A stretch of DNA of 22,858 nucleotides from CAZXCQ01 sp964639275 (GCA_964639275.1 CAZXCQ010000076.1:1-22858), one strand, 5' to 3'; positions 1 to 8,076 are shown, counted from the first letter of the stretch. Numbers and translations are program-made. The notes: generated by a model not told the origin, from the sequence alone.

Positions 1-1498
1 TTCTTAACATAAAATGTATCAATTTTCCAAAATCTTTTTCTTGAAATCTATAGCTGGCCAGAAGGTTTTCAAACACCCTTCCGAGCAGTTCGGGATCAAG
101 GGCGATCTCTTCCTCAATGGGCGTATTTTCATCGATGGTAAATTTGTAGCTATAGAAAATATCAAAAAGCCCTCGCACCCTGTATCGTTTGTTCTTCGTG
201 CCATAACACTCGTTAAGATCAACATCCTGTTCCTCAGAGAAAAACAAAAAATCCGGAACCACGATTTCGTTGTCTTGCCGGTCGGAGTAACCATCGATTC
301 GCAGGATTTTCTTGGAGTCTTTATCGTCAGGTCTGTCCAGGCACTCAAACAGACCACCATTCAGAAAGGGGATCGTTGAGAAAAGCCTGGGCGCCTCATT
401 GGAACTCTTAAAACAACTTTCGTAACGGTAAACATTATGGATCATATAATGTTGATCCCGCTCTCCTGCTTTTTTTGCTTTATTTCTAAACTTGCGATTA
501 TCTTCCTTCCCAGAAGAATTCATTTCCTGGTTCAGAGTGGCAAAGAATAGATTTTGCAAAATAGCTTTATAATATGTGCTATTTTTGGGATCGTTGAAAT
601 TAAGCAGAGCCTCTAATCTATTTCTATTGAAAAGGTCACCTGGCACAAGCCCCTTTTCTTTGATAAACCAGACGAAAATCAATCTCGTGATGAGACGGAT
701 GACACTCGTAGCGTTTCTAAAGTTATCATCTGTGCCGGCATCTCTGGGGAAGGTAACATTGTGGAGCGCCCAGAAATACCAGTTGGCCAGTTCCTTGTAA
801 AAGCGCTTATTGAGCTCATTGGTGTCCAGGGTTTTCTGCCAGGCCTTGTGGAGGCAGACGAAATCCGTGACCTGGTGCCGGTCAAAAAGCACGCAGAAAG
901 AAAGATCATTAAGGATCTCAATATGGGCGCGGTGGGGCGAGGCGTATCGGATGCCTTTGATCAGGGTGACCTTTTCCAGAACATCCTTCGATGCATTCTT
1001 CTTGTGTAGACGACGGTTGATGATAGAAAAGGTCAGGGTTTCGCCAGTTTTGAAAAGGGCAAGGGCAGGCATAGGGAAGAGTCTGTTGATCTCGCGGGTG
1101 ATATTCGACAGGTCGGTTCGAGTGTAATTATCCCCTTTGAGCTCAAGGGCCATGAAGAGATAAGATCGGATGATTTCATTCTCTATTTTTCTTGCGGAAT
1201 CAAACCTGATCCTGAGCTGATTGCTTCCCAGAACATGAATCTCCTTATCGGTGATCTGGAAAAGGATATCCGCGGTTTTCCACTTGAGAAAAAGTCCCTT
1301 ATCCCTGCGGAAACGTTGATAAACGTCAAAGGTTTGAAGGAAGTTTTCAGGGGTATTGGGGGAAAGATCAAATGTCTTGTCGCTCCTGTACCCGAGCCTG
1401 TCGAAGAGTCTTGTCGCACCCACTTTCAGGGACGTTCCGTCAAAGGCCTTCAGGGATTCAAGGATGCCTGACTTGATTGTCTCTGTCGGCTTTTTCAT
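1..1498 (-). CDS. Eco57I-type/type IIG-like DNA methylase, N-terminal part (runs off left edge)
   Basis: The reading frame is open from ATG at 1498 to the window edge (499 codons, checked codon by codon). The start overlaps the helicase stop as ATGA, so the two are translationally coupled. Around residues 375-485 it shows the N-terminal signature of large restriction-modification methylases of the Eco57I/PglX-like class: IPFLNGGLFE, then VPDFLFFSEE, FDIFYSYKFTIDE and ALDPELLGRVFENLLASY. The S-adenosylmethionine and NPPY catalytic motifs lie further C-terminal in the family and are not in the window. After LLASY, families of this type normally continue with an N-P-E-T-like stretch leading to a Y/F-TP-R-E motif. 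Here the frame instead reads RFQEKDFGKLIHFMLR in AT-rich DNA, so the gene may be broken near position 49. Likely role: N6-adenine modification for self/non-self discrimination together with the neighbouring helicase. Class is secure; exact system and intactness are not. Confidence 0.85.
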   Translation of the reverse strand, partial: MKKPTETIKSGILESLKAFDGTSLKVGATRLFDRLGYRSDKTFDLSPNTPENFLQTFDVYQRFRRDKGLFLKWKTADILFQITDKEIHVLGSNQLRIRFDSARKIENEIIRSYLFMALELKGDNYTRTDLSNITREINRLFPMPALALFKTGETLTFSIINRRLHKKNASKDVLEKVTLIKGIRYASPHRAHIEILNDLSFCVLFDRHQVTDFVCLHKAWQKTLDTNELNKRFYKELANWYFWALHNVTFPRDAGTDDNFRNATSVIRLITRLIFVWFIKEKGLVPGDLFNRNRLEALLNFNDPKNSTYYKAILQNLFFATLNQEMNSSGKEDNRKFRNKAKKAGERDQHYMIHNVYRYESCFKSSNEAPRLFSTIPFLNGGLFECLDRPDDKDSKKILRIDGYSDRQDNEIVVPDFLFFSEEQDVDLNECYGTKNKRYRVRGLFDIFYSYKFTIDENTPIEEEIALDPELLGRVFENLLASYRFQEKDFGKLIHFMLR

Positions 1499-4400
1499 TT
1501 GATGACGATCCATGTGATCAGGTCGAAGTCCTCGGAGGATTCGACCTGCTTTTCTTTTGATACCAGAACGCCATTTCGGCCCGAGAGCAATTGGCCGACC
1601 GTGCGCCGCTTGAAACTCCTTACAACGGACCTAACGGCCCCATCCAGGAGCCGATTGTAGCGGGTCATGTCCTCACCGTTGGATGTCTGCTGGTCAAAGA
1701 GGTTGCAGAGATCTTCGTAAGGAACGGTCTTTTCCGCACAGAGCAGTCGCATGATTTCCAGGATCTGCTTGGGCTGGGCAAAGTTGTAACGGACAGCCAG
1801 ATCCCTTTCATAGAGATAGACCAGGAAATAGGGCTGCACCGGATTGACATTTTCGTTGCCGGAACTGTCTCCCCTCTGTTTGAGACAGAAGATCACGCCA
1901 GGCTGGATCACCGGGTAGTCGGGATGGGTTGGCACGACAGCGTAAAGCCCTAATGGACTTTCTTCCAACTGCTTACGGTTGGCCTCAACATAGCGCATAA
2001 GATCGGCGCGAAAATCTTCGAGGTTGAAATCGGTTAGGGATATATTCTCCTCAAAGTCCTCGAGGTCCAGAACCTCTTCTCGGAGACGGAGAAGCTGCTT
2101 ATCACGGTAGGTCAACTCATCCTCAACAATGTCTTTTACTCGATCCAGGAGATTGTCTTCCCCTGTCGCAGTAATATCAACAAGGGCCATTCTGGCCTCT
2201 ACCCTCGTTTTCAGCCGGATGTAATTGTCAAGGTTGTCTGTAGGCCAAAAGTTAACCATATGAACCGTTTCGCTAATGCTGCCAATTCGATCAATGCGGC
2301 CGAAACGCTGGATAATGCGGACGGGATTCCAGTGGATGTCGTAATTGATCAGGAAATCGCAATCCTGGAGATTCTGCCCTTCCGAGATACAGTCCGTGGC
2401 AATAAGGACATCAATCTCGCTTTCCTTGGGCATGCCCGGCATTTTGTCTCTGTTTTTCGATAAAGGAGAGAAATGCGTCAGGATATGATGAAAATCGCTT
2501 CTCCCATATGTTGTTTGATTCTTTTTCACACCCCCCGAAACCATGGCAACATGGAGTCCGAGGTCTTTCCTGATCCAGTCTTTCAGGTTGGTATAAATGT
2601 ATTCGGCGGTATCTGCAAAGGCGGTGAACACAATGACTTTCCGGTTTTCGATCCCTTTTTTAGTCCTGCTTGGGTTACGGCATCTATCCTCAAGAGTTCT
2701 TTTGAGTTGGGCGAGCTTGGCATCCCGTTCAGGTGTAACGTCCCTGGCGAAAAGATACAAAACATGAAGTTGTTGCGTATCCCTCTCCAGGTCCTTTTTC
2801 CACGAGTTCAGGTCAAGGTGATCCAATCGGAATTTGAGTTTTTTGCCTATGTAGGACTCGGGGACCAGCTCTTCATCATCCGGGTCGACATCAGCGGGAT
2901 CGGCCGTTTCGAGCTCAGGCTGTTCTGACCGGTATTTTTCGTATTCGAGGATCCGACTTTCCAGTTCACGGATCTTTCTAATGGTCCGCTCCATAGTGAG
3001 GGTGAATGAATGGACCGAGCTTTCCAGCCTTTTCAAGAAATTCACGCGCATCATAGCAATGAGATAATATTCCCTGTCTGCCTGGCTGAAGTTTGGAAAT
3101 GCCCTATCCTCATAAATGCCTTTGAATTCCTCAAGAACATATTTAAACGGATTGAAAAGTGACAATTGATATTGGGTTATCTCCTCGTTCAATTTGTCAT
3201 ATGAGGGAAACATCCCTTCGCTGTCGATGCCAGGGGAAAGGGATATGGGTTTTAGCCTTCTCGGGAAATGTCCAATCCTTTCCATACCAGCACTGTAATG
3301 TCTCTGAAGGTGCTTACGTGATCTCGCGATGGTCAGCTCATCCAACAACTTGAAAAGGGAAGAACTGAGGTTTTCAAGGAGCGTACGGGTATTTCGTCCC
3401 TCCTTTCTTTCAGCCCACCGGGTAAAGGCGCGTTGAGCTACTGCAAGCGTATCTTTAATACTCAAAATACCCATGAATGGGTGAAAGGCATCATCTTCAT
3501 TCTCGGAGATAAAATAGATTTGATTTCGAAGATCCTGGAGACTGTTATTTACAGGAGTAGCCGAGAGCATCAGCACCCTTGTTTTCACACCATTTTGGAC
3601 AATGTCTTCCATGAGACGCTGATAACGGCTCTTTCGTATTAAGTATCCTTCTTCGTCTTTTTTTCCTGGGGCGTTGTTCCTGAAATTATGGGATTCATCA
3701 ATGACCACAAGATCATAATTGCCCCAATTCACGGTTTCTAGATTGATGTCCCCTGAAAAACCCTTGTCTCGGCTCAGATCTGTATGGGAGAGTACAGTAT
3801 AGCTGAAACGGTCTTTCAAGAGGGGGTTGAGTTCACTGTTGTTCTGGGCAAGGAAATTGGTCCAGTTCTCTCTTAGTTTTTTTGGACAGAGCACAAGCAC
3901 CCTATGATTGCGTAACTCAAAATACTTTATGATCGCTAAGGCTTCGAAGGTCTTCCCGAGGCCTACGCTATCCGCAATAATACACCCTCCATGAGTCAGA
4001 ATCTTGTTTATAGCACCTTTTACCCCGTCTTTCTGAAAGTCATAGAGCATGTTCCAAATGACCGTGTCTACGAGGTGGCTTTGCTCGGCCCGTAATTCCT
4101 CCTGCTCTTGATCTGTGAGGTATTTTTCAAATAGATGAAAGAGGGTCTTGTAATAGATAAATTCGGGAGCATGATTTTCATATAATTGGCCTAAATAAGA
4201 AAGCACCTCGTCCTTGACATCAGTGACCAGCTCCCCGTCTTCCCATATCTCATCAAACCAGTTTTTAAGGTCGACTTGATCCCGCCTATCATTCACTTCA
4301 AGATTCAGCTCGATGTTATTATTGGTTCCAAGCCCCAGTCCCTTTACTGTGAAATTCGAGCTACCTATGATGGCGTCATCTATCCGCGCTAAGCTTGTGT

Positions 4401-4776
4401 GATACATCTTACCGTGCAGCAAATTGCTCCTGGTAAGTGACCGTATTTCGGCCTTTGACTTAATCCACTCCGCACATTCCCTTGCTAACTGCTTTTGCTG
4501 CAAGCGTTTTCCGATCTCGAGATGCTCATCAATAATTTGAAAGAACTTCTTATCTGTTTTTTCTGGGTCGAGTGAGCGGATAAACCTGGGCTCCCCAAAA
4601 AGAAACCTGAGCCTATTGATCTCAAGGAGCTGATCTTTTAGCGCCTCAAAGGCGTAGATGGTGAAATAGGCCGATACAAAGGAGAGATCCGCATCCTTTC
4701 GTATCTTGGTCTTAAGGAATTCTCCTACTGAGCGCCTGTAATAATTGTCATGGATACCGCTTGCTATGGATGCCAT
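1495..4776 (-). CDS. PLD-domain SNF2-family helicase (restriction/defence associated)
   Basis: A 1093-residue protein. Residue numbers here count from the GTG at 4779, one codon upstream. The N-terminal 200 residues resemble a phospholipase-D-like nuclease domain, with HGK at 122-124 and GSSNF at 139-143. The usual aspartate spacing after HxK is not obvious. An SNF2 helicase core follows: ADSVGLGKT (Walker A, about 269-277), DESH (361-364), SATP (406-409), FTAF (718-721), ATDCISEGQNL (794-804) and QRFGRIDRIGS (824-834). The start is placed at ATG 4776 because GGAGG sits 5 bases upstream; GTG 4779 is too close to it. It overlaps the methylase by 4 bases. Helicase-PLD plus Eco57I-type methylase pairs are found in anti-phage loci; DISARM-like and helicase-methylase-ATPase arrangements are the closest I can recall. 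Expected role: ATP-driven translocation and nucleolytic attack on unmodified DNA. High confidence in family, low in named system. Confidence 0.93.
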   Translation of the reverse strand: MASIASGIHDNYYRRSVGEFLKTKIRKDADLSFVSAYFTIYAFEALKDQLLEINRLRFLFGEPRFIRSLDPEKTDKKFFQIIDEHLEIGKRLQQKQLARECAEWIKSKAEIRSLTRSNLLHGKMYHTSLARIDDAIIGSSNFTVKGLGLGTNNNIELNLEVNDRRDQVDLKNWFDEIWEDGELVTDVKDEVLSYLGQLYENHAPEFIYYKTLFHLFEKYLTDQEQEELRAEQSHLVDTVIWNMLYDFQKDGVKGAINKILTHGGCIIADSVGLGKTFEALAIIKYFELRNHRVLVLCPKKLRENWTNFLAQNNSELNPLLKDRFSYTVLSHTDLSRDKGFSGDINLETVNWGNYDLVVIDESHNFRNNAPGKKDEEGYLIRKSRYQRLMEDIVQNGVKTRVLMLSATPVNNSLQDLRNQIYFISENEDDAFHPFMGILSIKDTLAVAQRAFTRWAERKEGRNTRTLLENLSSSLFKLLDELTIARSRKHLQRHYSAGMERIGHFPRRLKPISLSPGIDSEGMFPSYDKLNEEITQYQLSLFNPFKYVLEEFKGIYEDRAFPNFSQADREYYLIAMMRVNFLKRLESSVHSFTLTMERTIRKIRELESRILEYEKYRSEQPELETADPADVDPDDEELVPESYIGKKLKFRLDHLDLNSWKKDLERDTQQLHVLYLFARDVTPERDAKLAQLKRTLEDRCRNPSRTKKGIENRKVIVFTAFADTAEYIYTNLKDWIRKDLGLHVAMVSGGVKKNQTTYGRSDFHHILTHFSPLSKNRDKMPGMPKESEIDVLIATDCISEGQNLQDCDFLINYDIHWNPVRIIQRFGRIDRIGSISETVHMVNFWPTDNLDNYIRLKTRVEARMALVDITATGEDNLLDRVKDIVEDELTYRDKQLLRLREEVLDLEDFEENISLTDFNLEDFRADLMRYVEANRKQLEESPLGLYAVVPTHPDYPVIQPGVIFCLKQRGDSSGNENVNPVQPYFLVYLYERDLAVRYNFAQPKQILEIMRLLCAEKTVPYEDLCNLFDQQTSNGEDMTRYNRLLDGAVRSVVRSFKRRTVGQLLSGRNGVLVSKEKQVESSEDFDLITWIVIK

Positions 4777-4850
4777 CACGTCCTCCAGCCCTGGAGAAAA
4801 ACAGCGAAATTTCTATTATGTCCCCTTTTCTTCAAGCGTCAACGGCTTGT

Positions 4851-5269
4851 CAATTATCGAGTTCCGTGCTTGTATACCAGCATAATCGCTGAGTCCGAAG
4901 GAATTTGGATGAAAAATCAAGGTTTGTTGAAGAAATTTGATCATTCTTTCTCTCACCACGGATAGGAACTCCTCAACTGCGCGCTCCAGATTCTAGAACA
5001 TCTGAAAACTTGAGTTCCGCAATCAATTGAAGCCGTCTATAAAGCTCTGATATCATGTTCTATCTCTTCAATTTCATGCTCAATATTCTTCAGTTCAATC
5101 AGATCTTCCCATCCAGGATGTTCAGCAACCTTTCCCTCAGCGATTTTGTGGTTCAATTCGTCAACATTCGATGCCTGGTATCTTGCCAGCACTTCAAAAC
5201 GCTCTATCCGCAGCAACCTTTGTTTTTCTTTCAGATTGGAGATTATTCCTGAACGGATAAACTCCTCAG
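4851..5269. repeat. Long direct repeat, copy A
   Basis: This segment recurs at 10730-11148 in the same orientation, offset by exactly 5,879 bases. By eye there is one substitution (position 4859, G versus A) and then no difference from 4860 to 5269 (410 bp). It covers the 3' 233 bases of the 94-codon gene plus about 177 bases beyond its stop. Identity drops sharply at 5270, inside the first 18 codons of the gene. The block ends 74 bases before the helicase start. Confidence 0.95.
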
Positions 5270-5321
5270 CAGACACAGCGTATTTCTGAGATATCTTTTC
5301 TATTTGTGACAAGTTCTCCAT
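5037..5321 (-). CDS. 94-aa antitoxin-like small protein, copy A
   Basis: A small acidic, largely helical protein with a predicted N-terminal helical domain (IEKISQKYAVSAEEFIRSG), a hinge carrying AEGKVAEHPGWEDLI, and a C-terminal Glu/Ile heptad-like tail. I recognise the layout (helical N-terminus, Glu/Lys linker, EHPxWEDLI, coiled tail) as that of short antitoxin-like proteins found with small toxins in environmental bacteria, but I cannot name a family with certainty. An AGGA lies 5 bases before the ATG. It is 42 bases downstream of rloB, so it may be co-transcribed with rloAB. Directly downstream, a TTG-started frame reads IAELKFSDVLES for 18 codons and stops; this could be the stub of a lost partner, but the evidence is weak. 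A near-identical copy lies at 10916-11200 and a relic at 7405-7469. It differs from copy B only in the first 18 codons. Confidence 0.8.
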   Translation of the reverse strand: MENLSQIEKISQKYAVSAEEFIRSGIISNLKEKQRLLRIERFEVLARYQASNVDELNHKIAEGKVAEHPGWEDLIELKNIEHEIEEIEHDIRAL

Positions 5322-5363
5322 GGTATCCTGCTAAACCCTCACTTGTTCCGGCCGCTTCGCTTT

Positions 5364-6026
5364 TTATGGCTTCTTCAAATCCCGTAAGTATTCCACCAGG
5401 CAATGCACCAGAGTGGAAGGATTGTCGGTCTCTGAAGTTTGATGAAATTGTTGGATACGGCGGGCGTTTGAAATGGCGTTATCTAGTTTATCTTGTATTT
5501 TGGTAAAAACATCCTGATCTCCCTTTTGGTATGCAGGAAGGTATTTCTTCAATTCTTCGATAACCCTGAAACAGATGGAATCGCCGGGAAGGGCATAGAA
5601 CGGTCTGGTGGTATAGGTGAAATGCAGTAAAAGCCAAAACTCGAAACAGGGAACCGAGGGAATGGCAAAAATCTTGGTTCCTTTGCCCAACCTGGCCCGG
5701 CGTACCCTATCCAAGGCCGCATCATATGTGTCATGTCTGTCACGGTCAAAAACACAGTAGACACGATCAAATTCCGGTTCCCGTCGGAAAGTCTCAATAG
5801 CGAAATTCACAACGTTGAGGGGATCCGCTCCACGGCCACAAATCCTCACATTGGCATTGCTCAACCGAAAGGCCCTTTTGAGTTCAGCAAAATAATTCGG
5901 CTCTGTTTTCCCCCCTTCGCAAACAATGAGTATCACCTCATATGGGGCCTTCATTGCCCGCCGACGACGCAACAGTTCGATTTTACGCTCCTTTCTCTTA
6001 TGGAACAGGTTGTCAGTACCCATCAA
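5364..6026 (-). CDS. rloB: RloB family Toprim-like protein
   Basis: A 220-residue RloB-family protein, the usual length. After a basic N-terminus (FHKRKERKIELLRRRR) come the Toprim-like acidic motifs: VCEGGKTEPNYF (residues 35-46, with the conserved Glu of CEGxxTE) and CVFDRDRHDTY (91-101, the DxD metal site). Next is the family hallmark SVPCFEFWLLLHF (124-136). In this family the Toprim fold is thought to be the nuclease effector of a two-gene system driven by the adjacent ABC-type ATPase; the same architecture occurs in AbiL-like abortive infection. The ATG overlaps the rloA stop as ATGA, implying coupled translation and equal dosage. No key residue appears lost. The family is secure; the phage-defence role is inferred from family and location. 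Confidence 0.92.
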   Translation of the reverse strand: MMGTDNLFHKRKERKIELLRRRRAMKAPYEVILIVCEGGKTEPNYFAELKRAFRLSNANVRICGRGADPLNVVNFAIETFRREPEFDRVYCVFDRDRHDTYDAALDRVRRARLGKGTKIFAIPSVPCFEFWLLLHFTYTTRPFYALPGDSICFRVIEELKKYLPAYQKGDQDVFTKIQDKLDNAISNARRIQQFHQTSETDNPSTLVHCLVEYLRDLKKP

Positions 6027-7294
6027 AGCCTCAATTCTCTTGATAACGGCAAGGCGCCGTACCTCCCATATAAATAGCCTTTTTGCAGTGCCTCTCCCTT
6101 GCGCGGTTTGTAATCCGAGAGCGCATAGAGCCGGGTCGCATTTTCCGAATCCTTTTCAACAAACCATACCTGATCCCTCCGCATGAGAGATTGATCCAGG
6201 ACGGTGGTATCGTGAGTAGCAAAAACCAACTGGGCGTTGCGCCGGTTTGTTTCAGGATTGTGGAGCAGCTTTAAAAGAAAACGGACCAGGTGCGGGTGCA
6301 GACTTGTATCCAGTTCATCCACAAAGAAGACACGCCCCTTGTCCAGAACATCCAACCACGGGCCTGCCAGTTCGAAGAGCTTGCGGGTGCCTGCCGATTC
6401 TTCATGGAAATCAAGTGCCACGTCTTCGCCATTATCAGAAGATGGATGCATGAAAAGCAGCCGGGTCAGTTTCTTTCCTTTAAGGTCTTTAGCAATTTCT
6501 TCCTTAATATTTTGTGGCATCTCGTCGGGCAGATCTTCCATGGAAAATTCCTTCTTCTGCAGAGAGATATCTGTAATAGACAAGTCGGCTGAATTCATAA
6601 ACATGAGGACTTTTTTTTTCTTCTCTGCTTCTTCACATTCGCCGATGCTGAAATCAGGAGTGATCCGTTCCAGTTCACCAAGGACGACCAATTTTTTATC
6701 AAACCAGTTGAAAACCGGCTTGAGCTGTTCATTGTTTAACTGAATCGCGGTGGAAAGAAAAAGCGCGTTGCCTCTAGTGGCCTCCTGCCAGACCTTGCGG
6801 CTACCGGTGAACTTAGGGCCAAAGTACCAGTTATCCTTCCGGATTTCAGGGTTGTAATTGCGTTCAAACCACTTTTGCGGCCTTCCTTCCGGATACGCAA
6901 ACAACCATTCTCCGGTCACCCTTATGGAACTGGCGGTAAAACCGTACTGATAACGGATTCCATCCTGGATGAACAAGGCCTCAAATTCTGAAGGATTCCC
7001 GCCGGGTTGCCGCTTAAATAGAAATGGTGTTACGTCAATACGTTCACCTTCCTGACTTTCTTTGGCAGATGACAAGACAAATCTCTTCATGAAAGCGATG
7101 GCCTGGATCAGATTGCTCTTGCCTGCGGCGTTTGGGCCGTAGACGACAGCTGAGCGAAGAAGTCGCGGTAAACTTAATACAGGCGAGACAAAAGTATTCT
7201 CTTCCTGCAATTCGGCAGCGGTATTTGCCGTCAGACTGAGACACTGAGTCGAAAGGAAAGATCGATAATTGGTGACGCTAAATTCAATAAGCAT
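6023..7294 (-). CDS. rloA: RloA-like AAA/ABC-type ATPase of the RloAB pair
   Basis: A 423-residue SMC/ABC-like ATPase (AAA_15/AAA_21 type). It begins MLIEFSVTNYRSF, typical of these proteins. It carries Walker A GPNAAGKS (53-60), a signature-like SAGTRKLFEL ahead of the second half, Walker B VFFVDELDTSLHP (Asp326, Glu327) and a switch-histidine loop FATHD (His361). The C-terminus (YKPRKGEALQKGYLYGRYG) resembles the end of other RloA/AbiL ATPases. AGGAGG lies 6 bases before the ATG, with a plausible promoter immediately upstream. It forms a coupled pair with rloB. Family role: a nucleotide-gated sensor that holds or activates the Toprim partner on infection. Both genes look intact, making this the most clearly complete two-gene defence system in the window. 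Confidence 0.92.
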   Translation of the reverse strand: MLIEFSVTNYRSFLSTQCLSLTANTAAELQEENTFVSPVLSLPRLLRSAVVYGPNAAGKSNLIQAIAFMKRFVLSSAKESQEGERIDVTPFLFKRQPGGNPSEFEALFIQDGIRYQYGFTASSIRVTGEWLFAYPEGRPQKWFERNYNPEIRKDNWYFGPKFTGSRKVWQEATRGNALFLSTAIQLNNEQLKPVFNWFDKKLVVLGELERITPDFSIGECEEAEKKKKVLMFMNSADLSITDISLQKKEFSMEDLPDEMPQNIKEEIAKDLKGKKLTRLLFMHPSSDNGEDVALDFHEESAGTRKLFELAGPWLDVLDKGRVFFVDELDTSLHPHLVRFLLKLLHNPETNRRNAQLVFATHDTTVLDQSLMRRDQVWFVEKDSENATRLYALSDYKPRKGEALQKGYLYGRYGALPLSRELRL

Positions 7295-7321
7295 GATAGC
7301 CTCCTAATTAATTTAACGTCA

Positions 7322-7349
7322 ATTATTGCATAAAAACTGCGCGAATCAA
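7322..7349 (-). promoter_or_regulatory. Candidate sigma-70 promoter of rloAB
   Basis: On the minus strand TTGATT (7349-7344, 4 of 6 to the -35 consensus) and AATAAT (7327-7322, 5 of 6 to the -10) are separated by 16 bases, 28 bases before the rloA ATG. A short dyad ATCAAG-N9-CTTGAT (7345-7365) overlaps the -35 box and could be an operator. Confidence 0.45.
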
Positions 7350-7404
7350 GTTAAAAATGCTTGATAATCATTTTTTTACGTCTTGTATCGGCATGCGTGG
7401 CAGC

Positions 7405-7469
7405 CATCCATGGATGTTCAGCAACCTTCCCCTTAGCGATTTTCTGGTTTATTTCATCAATATTCGATG
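7405..7469 (-). pseudogene. Relic of the 94-aa antitoxin-like gene
   Basis: About 65 bases match the middle of the 94-codon gene at roughly 85% by eye. Translated on the minus strand the relic reads SNIDEINQKIAKGKVAEHP, against SNVDELNHKIAEGKVAEHP in the intact copies. It carries a one-base insertion exactly where the GWEDLI codons should follow. No matching N- or C-terminal part is visible on either side. It is an older, decayed third copy of the same gene. Confidence 0.7.
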
Positions 7470-7594
7470 TCCAATAGCATACGCTTCTTTCGCATCCGGT
7501 CAAACCCAGAGCATCAGATTGATTCTTCCAATGATTTCTGAAGATTTCTTGTGTTTTTTTCCCACAATTTCAGATGCATTCGTAAAAAGCCAAA

Positions 7595-7680
7595 ATCTCG
7601 CACAAAGACGCAAAGCACGCAGAGATAGATTTAATACTTTCAATAGGTTACCTCTCTGTTCTCTGAGAACTCTGTGAGTG
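7595..7680. repeat. Dispersed intergenic repeat (CGCAAAGACGC type)
   Basis: The stretch opens with CTCGCACAAAGACGCAAAG and closes with a TCTCTG/CTGAGAACTCTGTGAG segment. This matches a class of short imperfect palindromic elements common between genes in environmental Desulfobacterota genomes (from memory). A partner in opposite orientation, CTTTGCGACTTGGCGTCTTTGCG, lies at 8051-8073. The 7357-8143 interval contains no intact gene, only this repeat pair, two gene relics and a hairpin. Confidence 0.55.
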
Positions 7681-7698
7681 ACATGATTTGTTACGGGA

Positions 7699-7860
7699 TC
7701 ACCATTTCAGCGCTTCTGATGACAACTGCCAATATACCAGATCGTCTTCCTTTTCTTTTTCGAAATCCTCATGGCCTTTGTCATGATGCAGATGAAGCCA
7801 AAATTCGTCCATGATCATGCCATACTTGTTTTGAAAGAACAGGCATTCTGCCCTGTATTG
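7699..7860 (-). pseudogene. Decayed C-terminal half of an antitoxin-like gene (KYGM type)
   Basis: An open stretch translates as QYRAECLFFQNKYGM, then DEFWLHLHHDKGHEDFE and KEDDLVYWQLSSEALKW before a stop. The order (AECxFFxxKYGM, DEF, HEDFE, acidic run, W-rich end) looks like the C-terminal half of small antitoxin-like proteins of the type x-FFxKYGMsxEEF. An in-frame TGA lies at 7861-7863 just before the fragment, and the expected N-terminal helix is interrupted. Translation could start only at ATG 7818, leaving 39 residues. I therefore call it a relic. Family assignment is by pattern memory only. Confidence 0.45.
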
Positions 7861-7932
7861 TCAGCGATCCTAAAGCATAGCAACCCCCTGCTCCGCAAAA
7901 GCATACCGCAAATTCATTGTAATGTTGGTCCT

Positions 7933-7963
7933 TCTCTAAGATTCCAAAATGGAATCTTAGAGA
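7933..7963. repeat. Perfect 14-bp hairpin
   Basis: TCTCTAAGATTCCA at 7933-7946 is the exact reverse complement of 7950-7963, with only AAA as loop. There is no T-run on either side, so it is not a standard intrinsic terminator. It lies between two gene relics. Confidence 0.8.
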
Positions 7964-8049
7964 TTTAGAGCCTTTATTTGTAATTTCGCTCCAACATGAG
8001 CAGAAGTCCGCGTGCCATATCTGCTAACAAGCTGTAAGAAAAAAGAAAA

Positions 8050-8076
8050 TCTTTGCGACTTGGCGTCTTTGCGCGA
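8050..8076. repeat. Second CGCAAAGACGC-type dispersed repeat, inverted
   Basis: CTTTGCGACTTGGCGTCTTTGCG is the inverted counterpart of the element at 7595. It is followed by a small GCGGC-TAT-GCCGC hairpin at about 8090-8102, a common companion of such repeats. It lies just past the end of the 37-codon frame. Confidence 0.5.

Noticed and set aside
1..1470. Several short plus- and minus-strand frames in this stretch
   Set aside because: All lie over the continuous 499-codon methylase frame and are shadows of it.
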